Shown piece by piece: positions 1 to 10,423 of a DNA stretch of 64,000 nt. The position numbers and the translations under genes are program-made. The notes under the pieces are model-generated. The model saw only the letters and a list, made by a program, of their open reading frames with translations. It ran no database searches and was not told where the DNA came from. Source of the stretch: Streptomyces sp. MMG1121 (GTDB taxonomy: Bacteria > Actinomycetota > Actinomycetes > Streptomycetales > Streptomycetaceae); contig NZ_LGDV01000196.1 in assembly GCF_001280015.1 (NCBI RefSeq), positions 12,657-76,656 on the forward strand. Reading direction: 5' to 3'. The first letter of the stretch is position 1, and each line of letters begins with the position of its first letter.

Positions 1-2
1 CC

Positions 3-962
3 GGCGAGAAGAAGATGATGTTCTTCTCCGGCCGCGCCCACCCCGAGCTTGCCGAGGAGATCGCCCACCAGCTGGGTATCGGGGTCGTCCCGACGAAGGC
101 CTTCGACTTCGCCAACGGCGAGATCTACGTCCGGTACCAGGAGTCGGCGCGTGGTGCGGATTGCTTCGTGATCCAGAGCCACACGGCTCCGATCAACCAG
201 TGGATCATGGAGCAGTTGATCATGATCGACGCGCTGAAGCGCGCGTCGGCGCGCTCCATCACGGTCATTGTGCCGTTCTACGGTTACGCGCGGCAGGACA
301 AGAAGCACCGGGGTCGTGAACCGATTTCGGCGCGCCTGGTCGCGGACCTGATGAAGACGGCGGGTGCCGACCGGATTCTGACCGTGGACCTGCACACCGA
401 CCAGATCCAGGGCTTCTTCGACGGGCCTGTCGACCACCTGTTCGCGCTGCCGCTGTTGGCCGACTACGTGGGCGACAAGGTGGACCGGGACAAGCTGACG
501 GTCGTGTCGCCGGACGCGGGCCGGGTGCGGGTGGCGGATCGCTGGTGCGACCGGCTCGGTGCGCCGCTGGCCATCGTGCACAAGCGGCGTGACAAGGACG
601 TCGCGAACCAGGTGACCGTGCACGAGGTCGTGGGCGAGGTCAAGGGCCGGGTGTGTGTCCTGGTCGACGACATGATCGACACCGGTGGCACCATCTGCGC
701 GGCTGCTGACGCGCTGTTCGCGCACGGCGCGGAGGACGTCATCGTCACCGCCACGCACGGTGTGCTCTCCGGTCCGGCGGCGGACCGGCTGAAGAACTCG
801 CGGGTGAGCGAGTTCGTGTTCACGAACACGCTGCCGACGCCGGGCGAGCTGTCGGTGGATCTGGACAAGATCAAGGTGCTGTCGATCGCTCCGACGATCG
901 CGAGCGCGGTGCGTGAGGTCTTCGAGGACGGTTCGGTGACGAGCCTCTTCGACGAGCAGTGA
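3..962 (+). CDS. prs: Ribose-phosphate pyrophosphokinase (PRPP synthetase), 5' end outside window
   Basis: This enzyme makes phosphoribosyl pyrophosphate from ribose 5-phosphate and ATP, for nucleotide, histidine and tryptophan synthesis in the cytosol. The frame is open at the left edge (GEKKMMFFSGRAHPE), so the true start lies a few codons upstream and the gene is only slightly truncated. Visible signatures are the catalytic flexible loop YARQDKKHRGREPISARLV, the DLHTDQIQGFFDGPVDHL segment and the PRPP-binding loop DDMIDTGGT near residue 220. About 320 residues are present, close to the usual 310-325. It lies just upstream of rplY, as in other actinobacteria. Identity is secure; the exact start is not visible. 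Confidence 0.96.
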   Translation, partial: GEKKMMFFSGRAHPELAEEIAHQLGIGVVPTKAFDFANGEIYVRYQESARGADCFVIQSHTAPINQWIMEQLIMIDALKRASARSITVIVPFYGYARQDKKHRGREPISARLVADLMKTAGADRILTVDLHTDQIQGFFDGPVDHLFALPLLADYVGDKVDRDKLTVVSPDAGRVRVADRWCDRLGAPLAIVHKRRDKDVANQVTVHEVVGEVKGRVCVLVDDMIDTGGTICAAADALFAHGAEDVIVTATHGVLSGPAADRLKNSRVSEFVFTNTLPTPGELSVDLDKIKVLSIAPTIASAVREVFEDGSVTSLFDEQ

Positions 963-993
963 GGTTTCTGCAGCCCCCTGGCTGAAGATCCTT

Positions 994-1023
994 TTGAGTG
1001 CGGCCTCCCCCTCCGAGTAGACT
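994..1023 (+). promoter_or_regulatory. Candidate sigma-70 (HrdB-type) promoter for rplY
   Basis: TTGAGT (994-999) and TAGACT (1018-1023) are separated by 18 nt in the prs-rplY gap. This is a good fit to the Streptomyces vegetative consensus. Transcription would start near 1030 and leave a leader of about 130 nt before rplY. Called from sequence only. Confidence 0.5.
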
Positions 1024-1063
1024 GTCGAAGTTGCTCGGCGAGGGAGGCCGTTCTCCGTTTTCT

Positions 1064-1133
1064 GACGGGGTCACGGCTGTCCGTTATCGACGCGCTCTTC
1101 GTAGCAGGCCGTTCGTGGCCGGGTGACCCCGTC
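1064..1133 (+). promoter_or_regulatory. Structured 5' leader of rplY
   Basis: The segments GACGGGGTCAC (1064-1074) and GTGACCCCGTC (1123-1133) are perfect 11-bp reverse complements. They enclose about 48 nt that includes a small hairpin (GGCC-GTTCGT-GGCC, about 1107-1120). The closed structure ends 15 nt before the Shine-Dalgarno GAGGAG (1149-1154). Its position suggests an autoregulatory ribosomal-protein leader, but I do not recognise a named family. Confidence 0.4.
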
Positions 1134-1162
1134 CGTATCTACCTCTACGAGGAGTGATCAGC

Positions 1163-1756
1163 ATGTCCGAGGTGAAGCTCACCGCCGAGACCCGCACCGA
1201 GTTCGGCAAGGGTGCCGCCCGTCGCGTCCGCCGTGACAACAAGGTCCCGGGTGTCCTGTACGGCCACGGCACCGAGCCGCTGCACCTGACCCTGCCGGGC
1301 CACGAGCTGCTGCTGGCGCTGCGCACGCCGAACGTCCTGATCTCCCTGGACATCGACGGCAAGGCCAACGAGCTGGCGATCCCGAAGTCCGTGCAGCGCG
1401 ACCCGCTGAAGGGTCACCTGGAGCACGTCGACCTGCTGCTGGTCAAGCGTGGCGAGAAGGTCACGGTCGAGATCCCGGTGCACACCGAGGGCGAGCTGGC
1501 CGCCGGCGGCAACCTGCTGGAGCACGTCCTGAACGCGCTGCCGGTCGAGGCCGAGGCCACGCACATCCCCGAGGCCGTCACCGTCTCCGTCCAGGGCCTG
1601 GAGGCCGGTGCCTCCGTCCTCGCCAAGGACATCACCCTGCCGGCCGGCGTGACCCTGGCCGTCGAGGAGGACGCTGTCGTGCTGCAGGTCCTGGCCGCGC
1701 AGGCCGAGGAGACCGAGGGCGAGACCGCCGAGGGCGAAGAGGTTGCCGAGGCCTGA
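1163..1756 (+). CDS. rplY: 50S ribosomal protein L25/general stress protein Ctc (TL5 type)
   Basis: This protein binds 5S rRNA in the large ribosomal subunit. The N-terminal L25 domain begins MSEVKLTAETRTEFGKGAARR. A C-terminal beta domain follows (about residues 100-180), and the tail is acidic and rich in Glu (about residues 180-197). Length is 197 residues, typical of the long CTC form in actinobacteria. I chose ATG 1163 because GAGGAG at 1149-1154 sits 8 nt upstream; the in-frame GTG at 1154 overlaps that site. It follows prs and precedes pth, a conserved order. A structured leader lies upstream and a hairpin follows. Confidence 0.95.
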   Translation: MSEVKLTAETRTEFGKGAARRVRRDNKVPGVLYGHGTEPLHLTLPGHELLLALRTPNVLISLDIDGKANELAIPKSVQRDPLKGHLEHVDLLLVKRGEKVTVEIPVHTEGELAAGGNLLEHVLNALPVEAEATHIPEAVTVSVQGLEAGASVLAKDITLPAGVTLAVEEDAVVLQVLAAQAEETEGETAEGEEVAEA

Positions 1757-1784
1757 GCCTCTGGCTGTACGCTCCAGCCGCTGC

Positions 1785-1807
1785 TTCCCTGGAGGGAGCA
1801 GCGGCTG
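1785..1807 (+). terminator. Hairpin between rplY and pth
   Basis: CAGCCGCTGCT..CCC pairs with GGGAGCAGCGGCTG around a 4-nt loop, with one bulged T. The stem lies between the rplY stop (1756) and the pth Shine-Dalgarno (1818), so it may terminate or attenuate read-through. There is no U-tract, as is usual in this group. Confidence 0.55.
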
Positions 1808-1831
1808 TTGCACGTGTGAGGAGAGATGGAC

Positions 1832-2428
1832 GTGACCACCCCTGCCAGCGACGCCTGGCTCGTCGTCGGGCTCGGCAATCCCGGGCCGGAGTACGCCATG
1901 AACCGGCACAACGTCGGGTTCATGGTGGTGGATCTGCTCGCGGAGCGGATCGGGGGGAAGTTCAAGCGGGCGGGCAAGGCGCAGGCGCAGGTGCTGGAGG
2001 GGCGGATCGGTCCGGCCGGTCCGGCGAGCCGCCGGGTGGTGCTGGCGAAGCCGACGTCGTACATGAACCTGTCCGGCGGTCCGGTGAACGCGCTGAAGGA
2101 CTTCTACAAGGTGCCGCTGGCGAATGTCGTGGCCGTGCACGACGAGCTGGACATCGACTACGGCGTGCTGCGGCTGAAGCTGGGCGGCGGTGACAACGGG
2201 CACAACGGTCTGAAGTCGATGTCGAAGGCGATGGGTCCGGACTATCACCGGGTGCGGTTCGGGATCGGGCGACCGCCGGGACGGATGCAGGTGGCGGACT
2301 TCGTGCTGAAGGACTTCTCGTCGGCGGAGCGCAAGGAGCTGGACTACTTCGTGGACCGTGCGGCGGACTCGGTGGAGTGTCTGCTGGCGGAGGGTCTGGA
2401 GCGGGCGCAGAGCGCGTACAACTCCTGA
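1832..2428 (+). CDS. pth: Peptidyl-tRNA hydrolase
   Basis: The enzyme releases tRNA from peptidyl-tRNA that drops off the ribosome. The N-terminal [11 protein letters not shown] motif, the catalytic-histidine motif NRHNVGF, HDELD and [12 protein letters not shown] are all intact. The protein is about 198 residues, normal for the bacterial enzyme. GTG 1832 is preferred because GAGGAG (1818-1823) lies 8 nt upstream. ATG 1826 is also in frame but only 2 nt from that site. The gene follows rplY after a hairpin, so it may be partly uncoupled from the ribosomal-protein transcript. Confidence 0.95.
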   Translation: MTTPASDAWLVVGLGNPGPEYAMNRHNVGFMVVDLLAERIGGKFKRAGKAQAQVLEGRIGPAGPASRRVVLAKPTSYMNLSGGPVNALKDFYKVPLANVVAVHDELDIDYGVLRLKLGGGDNGHNGLKSMSKAMGPDYHRVRFGIGRPPGRMQVADFVLKDFSSAERKELDYFVDRAADSVECLLAEGLERAQSAYNS

Positions 2429-2492
2429 CATGTACTTCTAGGGCGGACACGCGAGTTGACCCGCTGTGCGGGTATGGCCAATGATCCCGGCC

Positions 2493-2993
2493 ATGCCTGC
2501 CACAGCCAGCACCGCACGTGCCCGTCAGGCGTCCGTGACCGCTCTGCGGTTCGGGCGGGTAGCGACGATGGGCGCCCTCGCCGCGCTGATCCTCTTCGCG
2601 GGGGTGTGGGGTTCCTGGGGGACCGCGCAGCACGTGATGCTGGACAAGGGGCGCGAACAGGGCACGGTCAGGGTGACGTCCTGCACGGGTGACATCTGCG
2701 CCGGGCCGTTCACGCCGACGTCGGCGGGGGCGCGGGCACGTGCGCGCGTGGAGCTGGCGGAGTCGGTCGCGGTGCGCAAGGGGCAGACGTACGACGTCGT
2801 CCTGAAGCCGGGTACGGCGGACGCGGTGCGGTCGGGGCCGGCCGGGATCCTGTACGCCTGGCTGCCGCTCGGCGGGGCGCTGCTGCTGGCCGCGGTCGTG
2901 GTCGCGGGCGGGATGCGGCTGACCCGGGTGGCGTGGGTGCTGGGGCTGTCCGGCGTGGGTCTGCTGACGGCGGCGTTCGCGGCCGTGCAGTGA
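2493..2993 (+). CDS. Conserved membrane protein of unknown function, two membrane segments or more
   Basis: I do not recognise a named family. The protein has a basic N-terminus, a membrane span (about residues 25-45) and an extracytoplasmic stretch with two cysteines (TSCTGDICAGP), perhaps a disulfide. Two more hydrophobic spans lie near the C-terminus (LPLGGALLLAAVVVAGG and VLGLSGVGLLTAAFA). The frame opens at GTG 2466 with ATGs at 2481 and 2493. I chose 2493 because the basic signal-like segment starts there, but no strong ribosome site decides it. The gene stands alone between pth and the terminator at 3005. Confidence 0.7.
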   Translation: MPATASTARARQASVTALRFGRVATMGALAALILFAGVWGSWGTAQHVMLDKGREQGTVRVTSCTGDICAGPFTPTSAGARARARVELAESVAVRKGQTYDVVLKPGTADAVRSGPAGILYAWLPLGGALLLAAVVVAGGMRLTRVAWVLGLSGVGLLTAAFAAVQ

Positions 2994-3004
2994 CGTGCCG
3001 GCAT

Positions 3005-3044
3005 GACGGTGCCCCCGGGGTCGTACGACCCCGGGGGCACCGTC
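3005..3044. terminator. Bidirectional terminator, 40-nt perfect palindrome
   Basis: The sequence is fully self-complementary, with arms GACGGTGCCCCCGGGGTCGT and its exact reverse complement and no unpaired loop. It lies between two convergent genes (the membrane protein ending 2993 and ppc ending 3057) and should stop transcripts from both sides. Confidence 0.85.
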
Positions 3045-3056
3045 TGTCCGGGCTGG

Positions 3057-5789
<2,733 letters not shown>

Positions 5790-5960
5790 AGGTGCGGCTC
5801 CTTGCAGTGTTGAAGCTCGTCTGGGAGGGAACCCGTCCGCCTGCCACGCGGCGGGCGCCGCATACGGGCCGGAGCGTCCGGGAAGGAAACTTCAGCGGAC
5901 CGCGCTGTCCGACCGAGTTCAAGGATAGGTGTCCATGCGGACGCGCAGACTCCCGGGCTC

Positions 5961-5988
5961 TTGCCGCCGCGCGACACGCTGCCATACT
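5961..5988 (+). promoter_or_regulatory. Candidate desaturase promoter
   Basis: TTGCCG (5961-5966) and CATACT (5983-5988) are 16 nt apart and lie about 105 nt before the desaturase start. The -10 element abuts the tandem palindromic repeats, which fits repression of initiation. The rest of the 303-nt ppc/desaturase gap (5790-6092) shows no other clear element. Confidence 0.45.
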
Positions 5989-6017
5989 TACGACGCCGTA
6001 GGTTACGGAACCGTAGG
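5988..6017. promoter_or_regulatory. Tandem 15-bp operator, probably for the downstream TetR
   Basis: Two head-to-tail 15-bp units, TTACGACGCCGTAGG and TTACGGAACCGTAGG, are identical at 12 of 15 positions. The second contains the perfect palindrome TACGGAACCGTA and the first an imperfect version. They overlap the presumed transcription start of the desaturase-TetR pair. TetR dimers often bind such sites two by two; the assignment to this TetR is inferred from position. Confidence 0.55.
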
Positions 6018-6092
6018 GAAGTACCGTCGACTTCCGCCCGGTCCCGGCGGCCCGGCGATCTGCCCCGACCCTCGACCCCACAGGGGACGCGC

Positions 6093-7100
6093 ATGACCTC
6101 GAGTTCCGATGTGATCGACGAAGCCCGCAAGGCCACCGACACCTCCACCTCCCCCGCCACGCTGGGCGGCGAGCAGAAGCGTTCGATCGAGCAGATCACG
6201 CTGCTCCTGTTCATCGTCGTGCCGTTCCTGGCACTGGTGGCGGCCGTGCCGCTGGCCTGGGGCTGGGGGGTGAGCTGGCTCGATCTGGGCCTGCTGGTCT
6301 TCTTCTACTTCCTGGGGTGCCACGGCATCACGATCGGTTTCCACCGGTACTTCACCCATGGTTCGTTCAAGGCCAAGCGGCCGCTCAGGATCGCGCTGGC
6401 GATCATGGGGTCGCTGGCCGTCGAGGGCCCCCTGGTGCGCTGGGTGGCCGATCACCGCAGGCACCACAAGTTCTCGGACGCCGAGGGCGACCCGCATTCG
6501 CCGTGGCGGTTCGGGGAGACGGTCCCGGCGCTGATGAAGGGCCTGTGGTGGGCCCATATCGCCTGGATGTTCGACGAAGAGCAGACCTCGCAGGAAAAGT
6601 ACGCGCCGGACCTGGTCAAGGACCCGGCCATCCGGGCGATCTCGCGCCAGTTCGTGATGTGGACGGCGGTGTCCCTGGCGCTGCCGCCGCTGATCGGCGG
6701 GCTGGCGACGATGTCCTGGTGGGGCGCGTTCACCGGTTTCTTCTGGGGTTCACTCGTCCGGGTCGCGTTGCTGCACCATGTGACGTGGTCGATCAACTCG
6801 ATCTGTCACGCGGTGGGCAAGCGGCCGTTCAAGTCGCGCGACCGTTCGGGCAACGTGTGGTGGCTGGCGGTCCTGTCCTGCGGTGAGTCCTGGCACAACC
6901 TGCACCACGCCGACCAGACCTCGGCGCGGCACGGGGTGATGCGCGGCCAAATCGACTCCTCGGCCCGTTTCATCCGGATCTTCGAGCTGCTCGGCTGGGC
7001 GTACGACGTGCGCTGGCCGTCACGCTCCCGTATCGATTCGCGCCGTATCTCCGCTGATGACGGCTCCCGGAGCCGGAAGGCAGGCGCCGAGGCGGCATGA
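6093..7100 (+). CDS. Acyl-CoA/fatty-acid desaturase (membrane di-iron, Delta9 type)
   Basis: The protein introduces a double bond into fatty acyl chains in the membrane, tuning fluidity. Length is 335 residues. The three histidine boxes of the family are present: HRYFTHGSF, HRRHHKF and the later HNLHHADQTSARHG. Membrane spans occur near residues 35-75 and 165-200. ATG 6093 is chosen because upstream codons translate to low-complexity basic sequence and GGGGACGC precedes it. The stop overlaps the start of the TetR gene (ATGA), so the two are translationally coupled. The tandem operator at 5988-6017 probably controls the pair. Confidence 0.93.
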   Translation: MTSSSDVIDEARKATDTSTSPATLGGEQKRSIEQITLLLFIVVPFLALVAAVPLAWGWGVSWLDLGLLVFFYFLGCHGITIGFHRYFTHGSFKAKRPLRIALAIMGSLAVEGPLVRWVADHRRHHKFSDAEGDPHSPWRFGETVPALMKGLWWAHIAWMFDEEQTSQEKYAPDLVKDPAIRAISRQFVMWTAVSLALPPLIGGLATMSWWGAFTGFFWGSLVRVALLHHVTWSINSICHAVGKRPFKSRDRSGNVWWLAVLSCGESWHNLHHADQTSARHGVMRGQIDSSARFIRIFELLGWAYDVRWPSRSRIDSRRISADDGSRSRKAGAEAA

Positions 7101-7774
7101 TTGACGCCGTGGCGACCGACTCCAGCAGCACCTCCGGCAACGACAAGCAGCGGCGGACCCGCCGGACCCGTATGACCGGCGCCGAGCGCCGCCAGCAGCT
7201 GCTGGAGATCGGTCGCACCCTGTTCGCGGCGAAGGGCTTCGAGGGCACGTCGGTGGAGGAGATCGCGGCGAAGGCCGGGGTGTCCAAGCCGGTGGTGTAC
7301 GAGCACTTCGGCGGCAAGGAGGGGCTGTACGCGGTGGTGGTCGACCGCGAGATGCGGCGCCTGCTGGACATGGTGACCGGCTCGCTGACCGCCGGGCACC
7401 CCCGCGAACTGTGCGAGCAGGCGGCGTTCGCCCTGCTCGACTACATCGAGGAGTACACGGACGGTTTCCGCATCCTGGTCCGCGACTCCCCCATCCCCCA
7501 GTCCACGGGCTCCTTCGCCTCGCTGATCTCGGACATCGCCACGCAGGTGGAGGACATCCTGGGCCGCGAGTTCAAGTCCCGCGGCTTCGACCCGAAGCTC
7601 GCCCCGCTGTACGCGCAGGCGCTGGTCGGCATGGTCGCCCTGACCGGCCAGTGGTGGCTGGACGTACGCCGCCCGAAGAAGGCGGAGGTCGCGGCGCATC
7701 TGGTGAACCTGGCGTGGCACGGGCTGGACGGTCTGGAGCAGAAGCCGCGGTTGATAGGGCACCGGAAGAGCTGA
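7097..7774 (+). CDS. TetR-family regulator coupled to the desaturase
   Basis: A 225-residue repressor-type protein. A basic N-terminal tail (about residues 15-30) leads into a TetR helix-turn-helix: RRQQLLEIGRTLF, then VEEIAAKAGVSKPVVYEHFGGKEGLY. The C-terminal ligand domain contains the GMVALTGQWWLD segment. Its ATG overlaps the desaturase stop (ATGA), so it probably senses acyl chains or acyl-CoA and autoregulates the operon, as other desaturase-linked TetR proteins such as DesT do. Ligand and function are inferred from context. Confidence 0.9.
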   Translation: MIDAVATDSSSTSGNDKQRRTRRTRMTGAERRQQLLEIGRTLFAAKGFEGTSVEEIAAKAGVSKPVVYEHFGGKEGLYAVVVDREMRRLLDMVTGSLTAGHPRELCEQAAFALLDYIEEYTDGFRILVRDSPIPQSTGSFASLISDIATQVEDILGREFKSRGFDPKLAPLYAQALVGMVALTGQWWLDVRRPKKAEVAAHLVNLAWHGLDGLEQKPRLIGHRKS

Positions 7775-7903
7775 GCGAGACCATCGCCCTCACCGACCAG
7801 GTCTTGCGGCCGCGCTCCTCGGCTCGCCGCAGGCGACCGGGGCTCGAAAGGCCGTGCCCCACGGGATCTGCTTCGAACCGCACGCACGTGATCCGCGTCC
7901 TCG

Positions 7904-8284
7904 TCACTCACCCCGGCCGGACGGCCTGACCGGCTCCAGGAACTCCAGCCGGTTGCCCACCGGATCCTCCGAGTAGAAGCGCAGATGGCCCGGGAGGTCG
8001 TCGTCCCAGGTCACCGGGGCGCCGAGGGAGGCGAGCCGGGCCGCGTACGCCTCGATCCGCTGGACCCGCAGCCCGGGATGCGCCTTCTTCGCCGGCCGGA
8101 AGTGATTCTCGATGCCGAGGTGGAGCTGGACGGGCCCCGCCGCGAACCAGCAGCCGCCGCGCGCTGCCAGGGCCGGCGGCTTGGGGACCTCCGCCATGCC
8201 GAGGACGTCGGCGTAGTACGCCCGCAGCGCGTCCTCCGATCCGGGCGGGGCCGCCAGTTGCACATGATCGACCGCGACCAGCAT
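7904..8284 (-). CDS. VOC-superfamily (glyoxalase/bleomycin-resistance fold) protein
   Basis: A 126-residue single-module vicinal-oxygen-chelate protein starting MLVAVDHVQLAAPPGSEDAL. Candidate metal ligands are the N-terminal His of DHVQL, the His of VQLHLGIE and the Glu of NRLEFLEP near the end. Substrate cannot be told from sequence. AGGAGG sits about 8 nt upstream of the start, and the start is 2 nt past the stop of the methyltransferase gene, so the two form an operon. The MarR operator upstream of that operon suggests shared, inducible expression. Confidence 0.88.
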   Translation of the reverse strand: MLVAVDHVQLAAPPGSEDALRAYYADVLGMAEVPKPPALAARGGCWFAAGPVQLHLGIENHFRPAKKAHPGLRVQRIEAYAARLASLGAPVTWDDDLPGHLRFYSEDPVGNRLEFLEPVRPSGRGE

Positions 8285-8286
8285 CC

Positions 8287-9111
8287 TCAGGCCTCCTTCA
8301 CGGCGACGGCGAACAGCCGGCGGAACGGCAGGACCGTGCCGTACGGCGCGCTCGGGTAGGCCGCCCGCAGCAGGTCCCGGTACTCGGCGACGAACGCGTC
8401 CCGCGCCTCGGGATCGTCGGCGAGCACGGTCAGGGCGGGCCGCAGGCCGGTGCCCTTCACCCAGTCCAGGACCGGGTCCTCGCCCCGAAGGACGTGGAAG
8501 TACGTCGTCTGCCAGACGTCGGCCGCGCAGCCGAGGCGGGCGAGGCGGTCCAGATAGACGCCGGGGGCGTGTACGGAGTCGGTGCGGCGCAGGACGTCGG
8601 CGAGGCGGGCCTTCCAGCGGGGCGTGCCGGCGAGGTCGCGCATCAGGGCGTGCAGCGGGGCGTCGACGTTGTCGGGCACCTGGAAGGCGAAGGTGCCGCC
8701 GGGGCGCAGGCCCGCGACGAGGTCGGCGAACCGGTCGGCGTGGCCCGGCACCCACTGCAGGGTCGCGTTGGAGACGATCAGGTCGTACGGCTCCCCGGGC
8801 GTCCAGGTGCGCACGTCGGCATGGGCGAAGTCCAGCCGGCCACCCCCGGCCGTGGGGCCCTCGTGGCCGGTGCGGGCCGCGTCGAGCATCTCCGGCGAGT
8901 TGTCGTACCCGGTGACGTGCGCGCCCGGCCAGCGTGCGGTGAGCAGGACGGTGACGTTGCCGGGCCCACAGCCGAGGTCGGCGATGCGCGGCGCCGCCGC
9001 GGGGAGGGCGGGGACGCGGGCGAGGAGGTCGGCGAAGGGACGGGCCCGGTGACCGGCGTGCCGCAGGTACTGCTCGGGATCCCAGACGGGGTTGGTCGTG
9101 GAGTTCGTCAT
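8287..9111 (-). CDS. tam: Class I SAM methyltransferase, trans-aconitate 2-methyltransferase type
   Basis: Tam methylates trans-aconitate, a spontaneous inhibitor by-product of the TCA cycle. The protein starts MTNSTTNPVWDPEQYLRHAGHR, where WDPxQYL is characteristic of Tam. It has the SAM motif IADLGCGPGNVT, an acidic D in VTGYDNSPEML, and IVSNATLQWV. Length is 274 residues, as in E. coli Tam. An upstream in-frame ATG at 9162 exists but lies inside the operator region, so 9111 is preferred. It is the first gene of an operon with the VOC gene and is divergent from a MarR regulator. Confidence 0.85.
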   Translation of the reverse strand: MTNSTTNPVWDPEQYLRHAGHRARPFADLLARVPALPAAAPRIADLGCGPGNVTVLLTARWPGAHVTGYDNSPEMLDAARTGHEGPTAGGGRLDFAHADVRTWTPGEPYDLIVSNATLQWVPGHADRFADLVAGLRPGGTFAFQVPDNVDAPLHALMRDLAGTPRWKARLADVLRRTDSVHAPGVYLDRLARLGCAADVWQTTYFHVLRGEDPVLDWVKGTGLRPALTVLADDPEARDAFVAEYRDLLRAAYPSAPYGTVLPFRRLFAVAVKEA

Positions 9112-9135
9112 GCCTCCACTCTCCCCTTGCGTATA

Positions 9136-9165
9136 TCTTGATGTCAAGAGACTCGATATCAAGAG
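9136..9165. promoter_or_regulatory. MarR-type operator pair in the tam/marR divergent promoter
   Basis: TCTTGATGTCAAGA (9136-9149) is an exact inverted repeat (TCTTGA-N2-TCAAGA), a typical MarR half-site pair. A second imperfect copy, CTCGATATCAAGAG (9152-9165), follows 16 bp later, about one and a half helical turns. Both lie between the divergent starts at 9111 and 9200. Confidence 0.65.
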
Positions 9166-9199
9166 ACTTCATGTCGACACAACCACTACACTGATCTCC

Positions 9200-9697
9200 A
9201 TGGAGGACGAGGTCGATCGGCTGGTCGCAGCGTGGCGCCGGGAGCGCCCGGACCTCGACGTGGAGCCACTGGAAGTGCTCAGCCGGGTGAGCAGGCTGGC
9301 CCGGCACCTGGACCGCGCACGCCGGCTCGCCTTTTCCGAGCACCAGCTGGAGCCCTGGGAGTTCGACGTCCTGACCGCACTCCGGCGCGCGGGCACGCCG
9401 TATCAGCTCTCCCCCGGCCAGTTGCTGACGCAGACGCTGGTCACGTCGGGCACGATGACCAACCGGATCGACCGGCTGGCCAAGAAGGGCCTGGTGGAGC
9501 GGCTGCCCGATCCGAGCGACCGCAGGGGTGTGCTGGTGCGCCTGACCGACACCGGCCGGGACCGCGCCGACCAGGCGCTCGCGGGTCTGCTGGAGCAGGA
9601 GCGGGCGATCCTCGCCGAGCTGTCCCGCGCCCAGCGTGCGGAACTCGCCGGGCTGCTACGCCAGTTGACCGCCCCGTTCGACAACATCCCCGGCTAG
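9200..9697 (+). CDS. MarR-family transcriptional regulator
   Basis: A 165-residue winged-helix regulator. The MarR core includes LSPGQLLTQTLVTSGTMTNRIDRL, KKGLVERLPDPSDRRGVLVRLTD and flanking dimerisation helices. ATG 9200 is chosen because the domain begins at once and a -10-like TACACT ends 7 nt before it. No Shine-Dalgarno is visible, so the message may be leaderless. It is divergent from tam-VOC and probably represses both. Its 3' end overlaps the convergent response-regulator gene by 42 nt. Confidence 0.9.
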   Translation: MEDEVDRLVAAWRRERPDLDVEPLEVLSRVSRLARHLDRARRLAFSEHQLEPWEFDVLTALRRAGTPYQLSPGQLLTQTLVTSGTMTNRIDRLAKKGLVERLPDPSDRRGVLVRLTDTGRDRADQALAGLLEQERAILAELSRAQRAELAGLLRQLTAPFDNIPG

Positions 9698-10423
9698 GTC
9701 GGCCGGTCCCACGCCCGCGCGCCGGGCGAGCGCCACGGCGGCCAGCGTGGAGTGGACGCCCAGCTTGCCGAGGACGTTCTGCATATGGGTGCGCACGGTG
9801 TGCGGGGAGAGGAACAGCCGCTCGGCGACGGCCTTGCGGCCGAGGCCTGCGACCATGCAGCGCAGCACCTCCCGCTCCCTGGGCGTGAGGGACTCCACCA
9901 GCCGCTCGCTCTCGGTACGGTGCCGACGCGCGGCCGTCAGCTCCTTCAGGACGCCGGTGAGCAGCGCGGGCGGCAGATGCGTCTCGTCGCGCAGCACTCC
10001 CCGGATCACCGTCAGCAGCCGGGACAGCGAGCAGTCCTTGGCGACCCAGCCCGAGGCGCCGGCCTGCAGCGCGAGCGCCGCCCGACGGGGATCGTCCCGC
10101 TCGGCGAGCACGACGATCCGCACGGCGGGCTGTGCGGCCCGCACGCCGGTGACGAGCGAGATCCCGTCGACCAGTCCCTCCGCGTTGCCCTCCTGCACCG
10201 GCACGGCGGGCCGGCTGCCCGGCACGGTGCCGCCCAGGTCGGCGTCGACCAGCAGGACGTCGTAGCGGCGGCCCTCCCCGGCAGCGCGCTCCAGGCAGCG
10301 CAGCGCGGCGGGGCCGCTGCCCGCGGCCGAGACGTCGACGTCCGGCTCTGCGGCCAGGGCGGCGGCGAGCGACTCGGCGAAGATGCGGTGGTCGTCCACG
10401 ACCAGGACTCGGATACGAACCAC
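9656..10423 (-). CDS. Orphan LuxR/NarL-type response regulator
   Basis: A 255-residue two-domain regulator. The receiver (about residues 1-145) has VVDDHR, the likely phospho-acceptor Asp in VLLVDADLGG, and the Lys of GWVAKD. A loop of roughly 20 extra residues follows the phospho-site (TVPGSRPAVPVQEGN). The LuxR helix-turn-helix is at about 185-245 (LTPREREVLRCMVAG and SPHTVRTHMQNVLGKLG). No histidine kinase is adjacent. The stop lies inside the 3' end of the convergent marR gene. It resembles the regulator at 17304 in its output domain. Confidence 0.88.
   Translation of the reverse strand: MVRIRVLVVDDHRIFAESLAAALAAEPDVDVSAAGSGPAALRCLERAAGEGRRYDVLLVDADLGGTVPGSRPAVPVQEGNAEGLVDGISLVTGVRAAQPAVRIVVLAERDDPRRAALALQAGASGWVAKDCSLSRLLTVIRGVLRDETHLPPALLTGVLKELTAARRHRTESERLVESLTPREREVLRCMVAGLGRKAVAERLFLSPHTVRTHMQNVLGKLGVHSTLAAVALARRAGVGPADLAGDVVERGGQLA

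Noticed and set aside
7904..9343. A 479-codon frame that would fuse the VOC protein to an upstream Arg/Pro-rich region
   Set aside because: Only the last 126 codons resemble a protein. The rest overlaps the Tam gene in another frame and lacks any fold; AGGAGG marks the VOC start at 8284.
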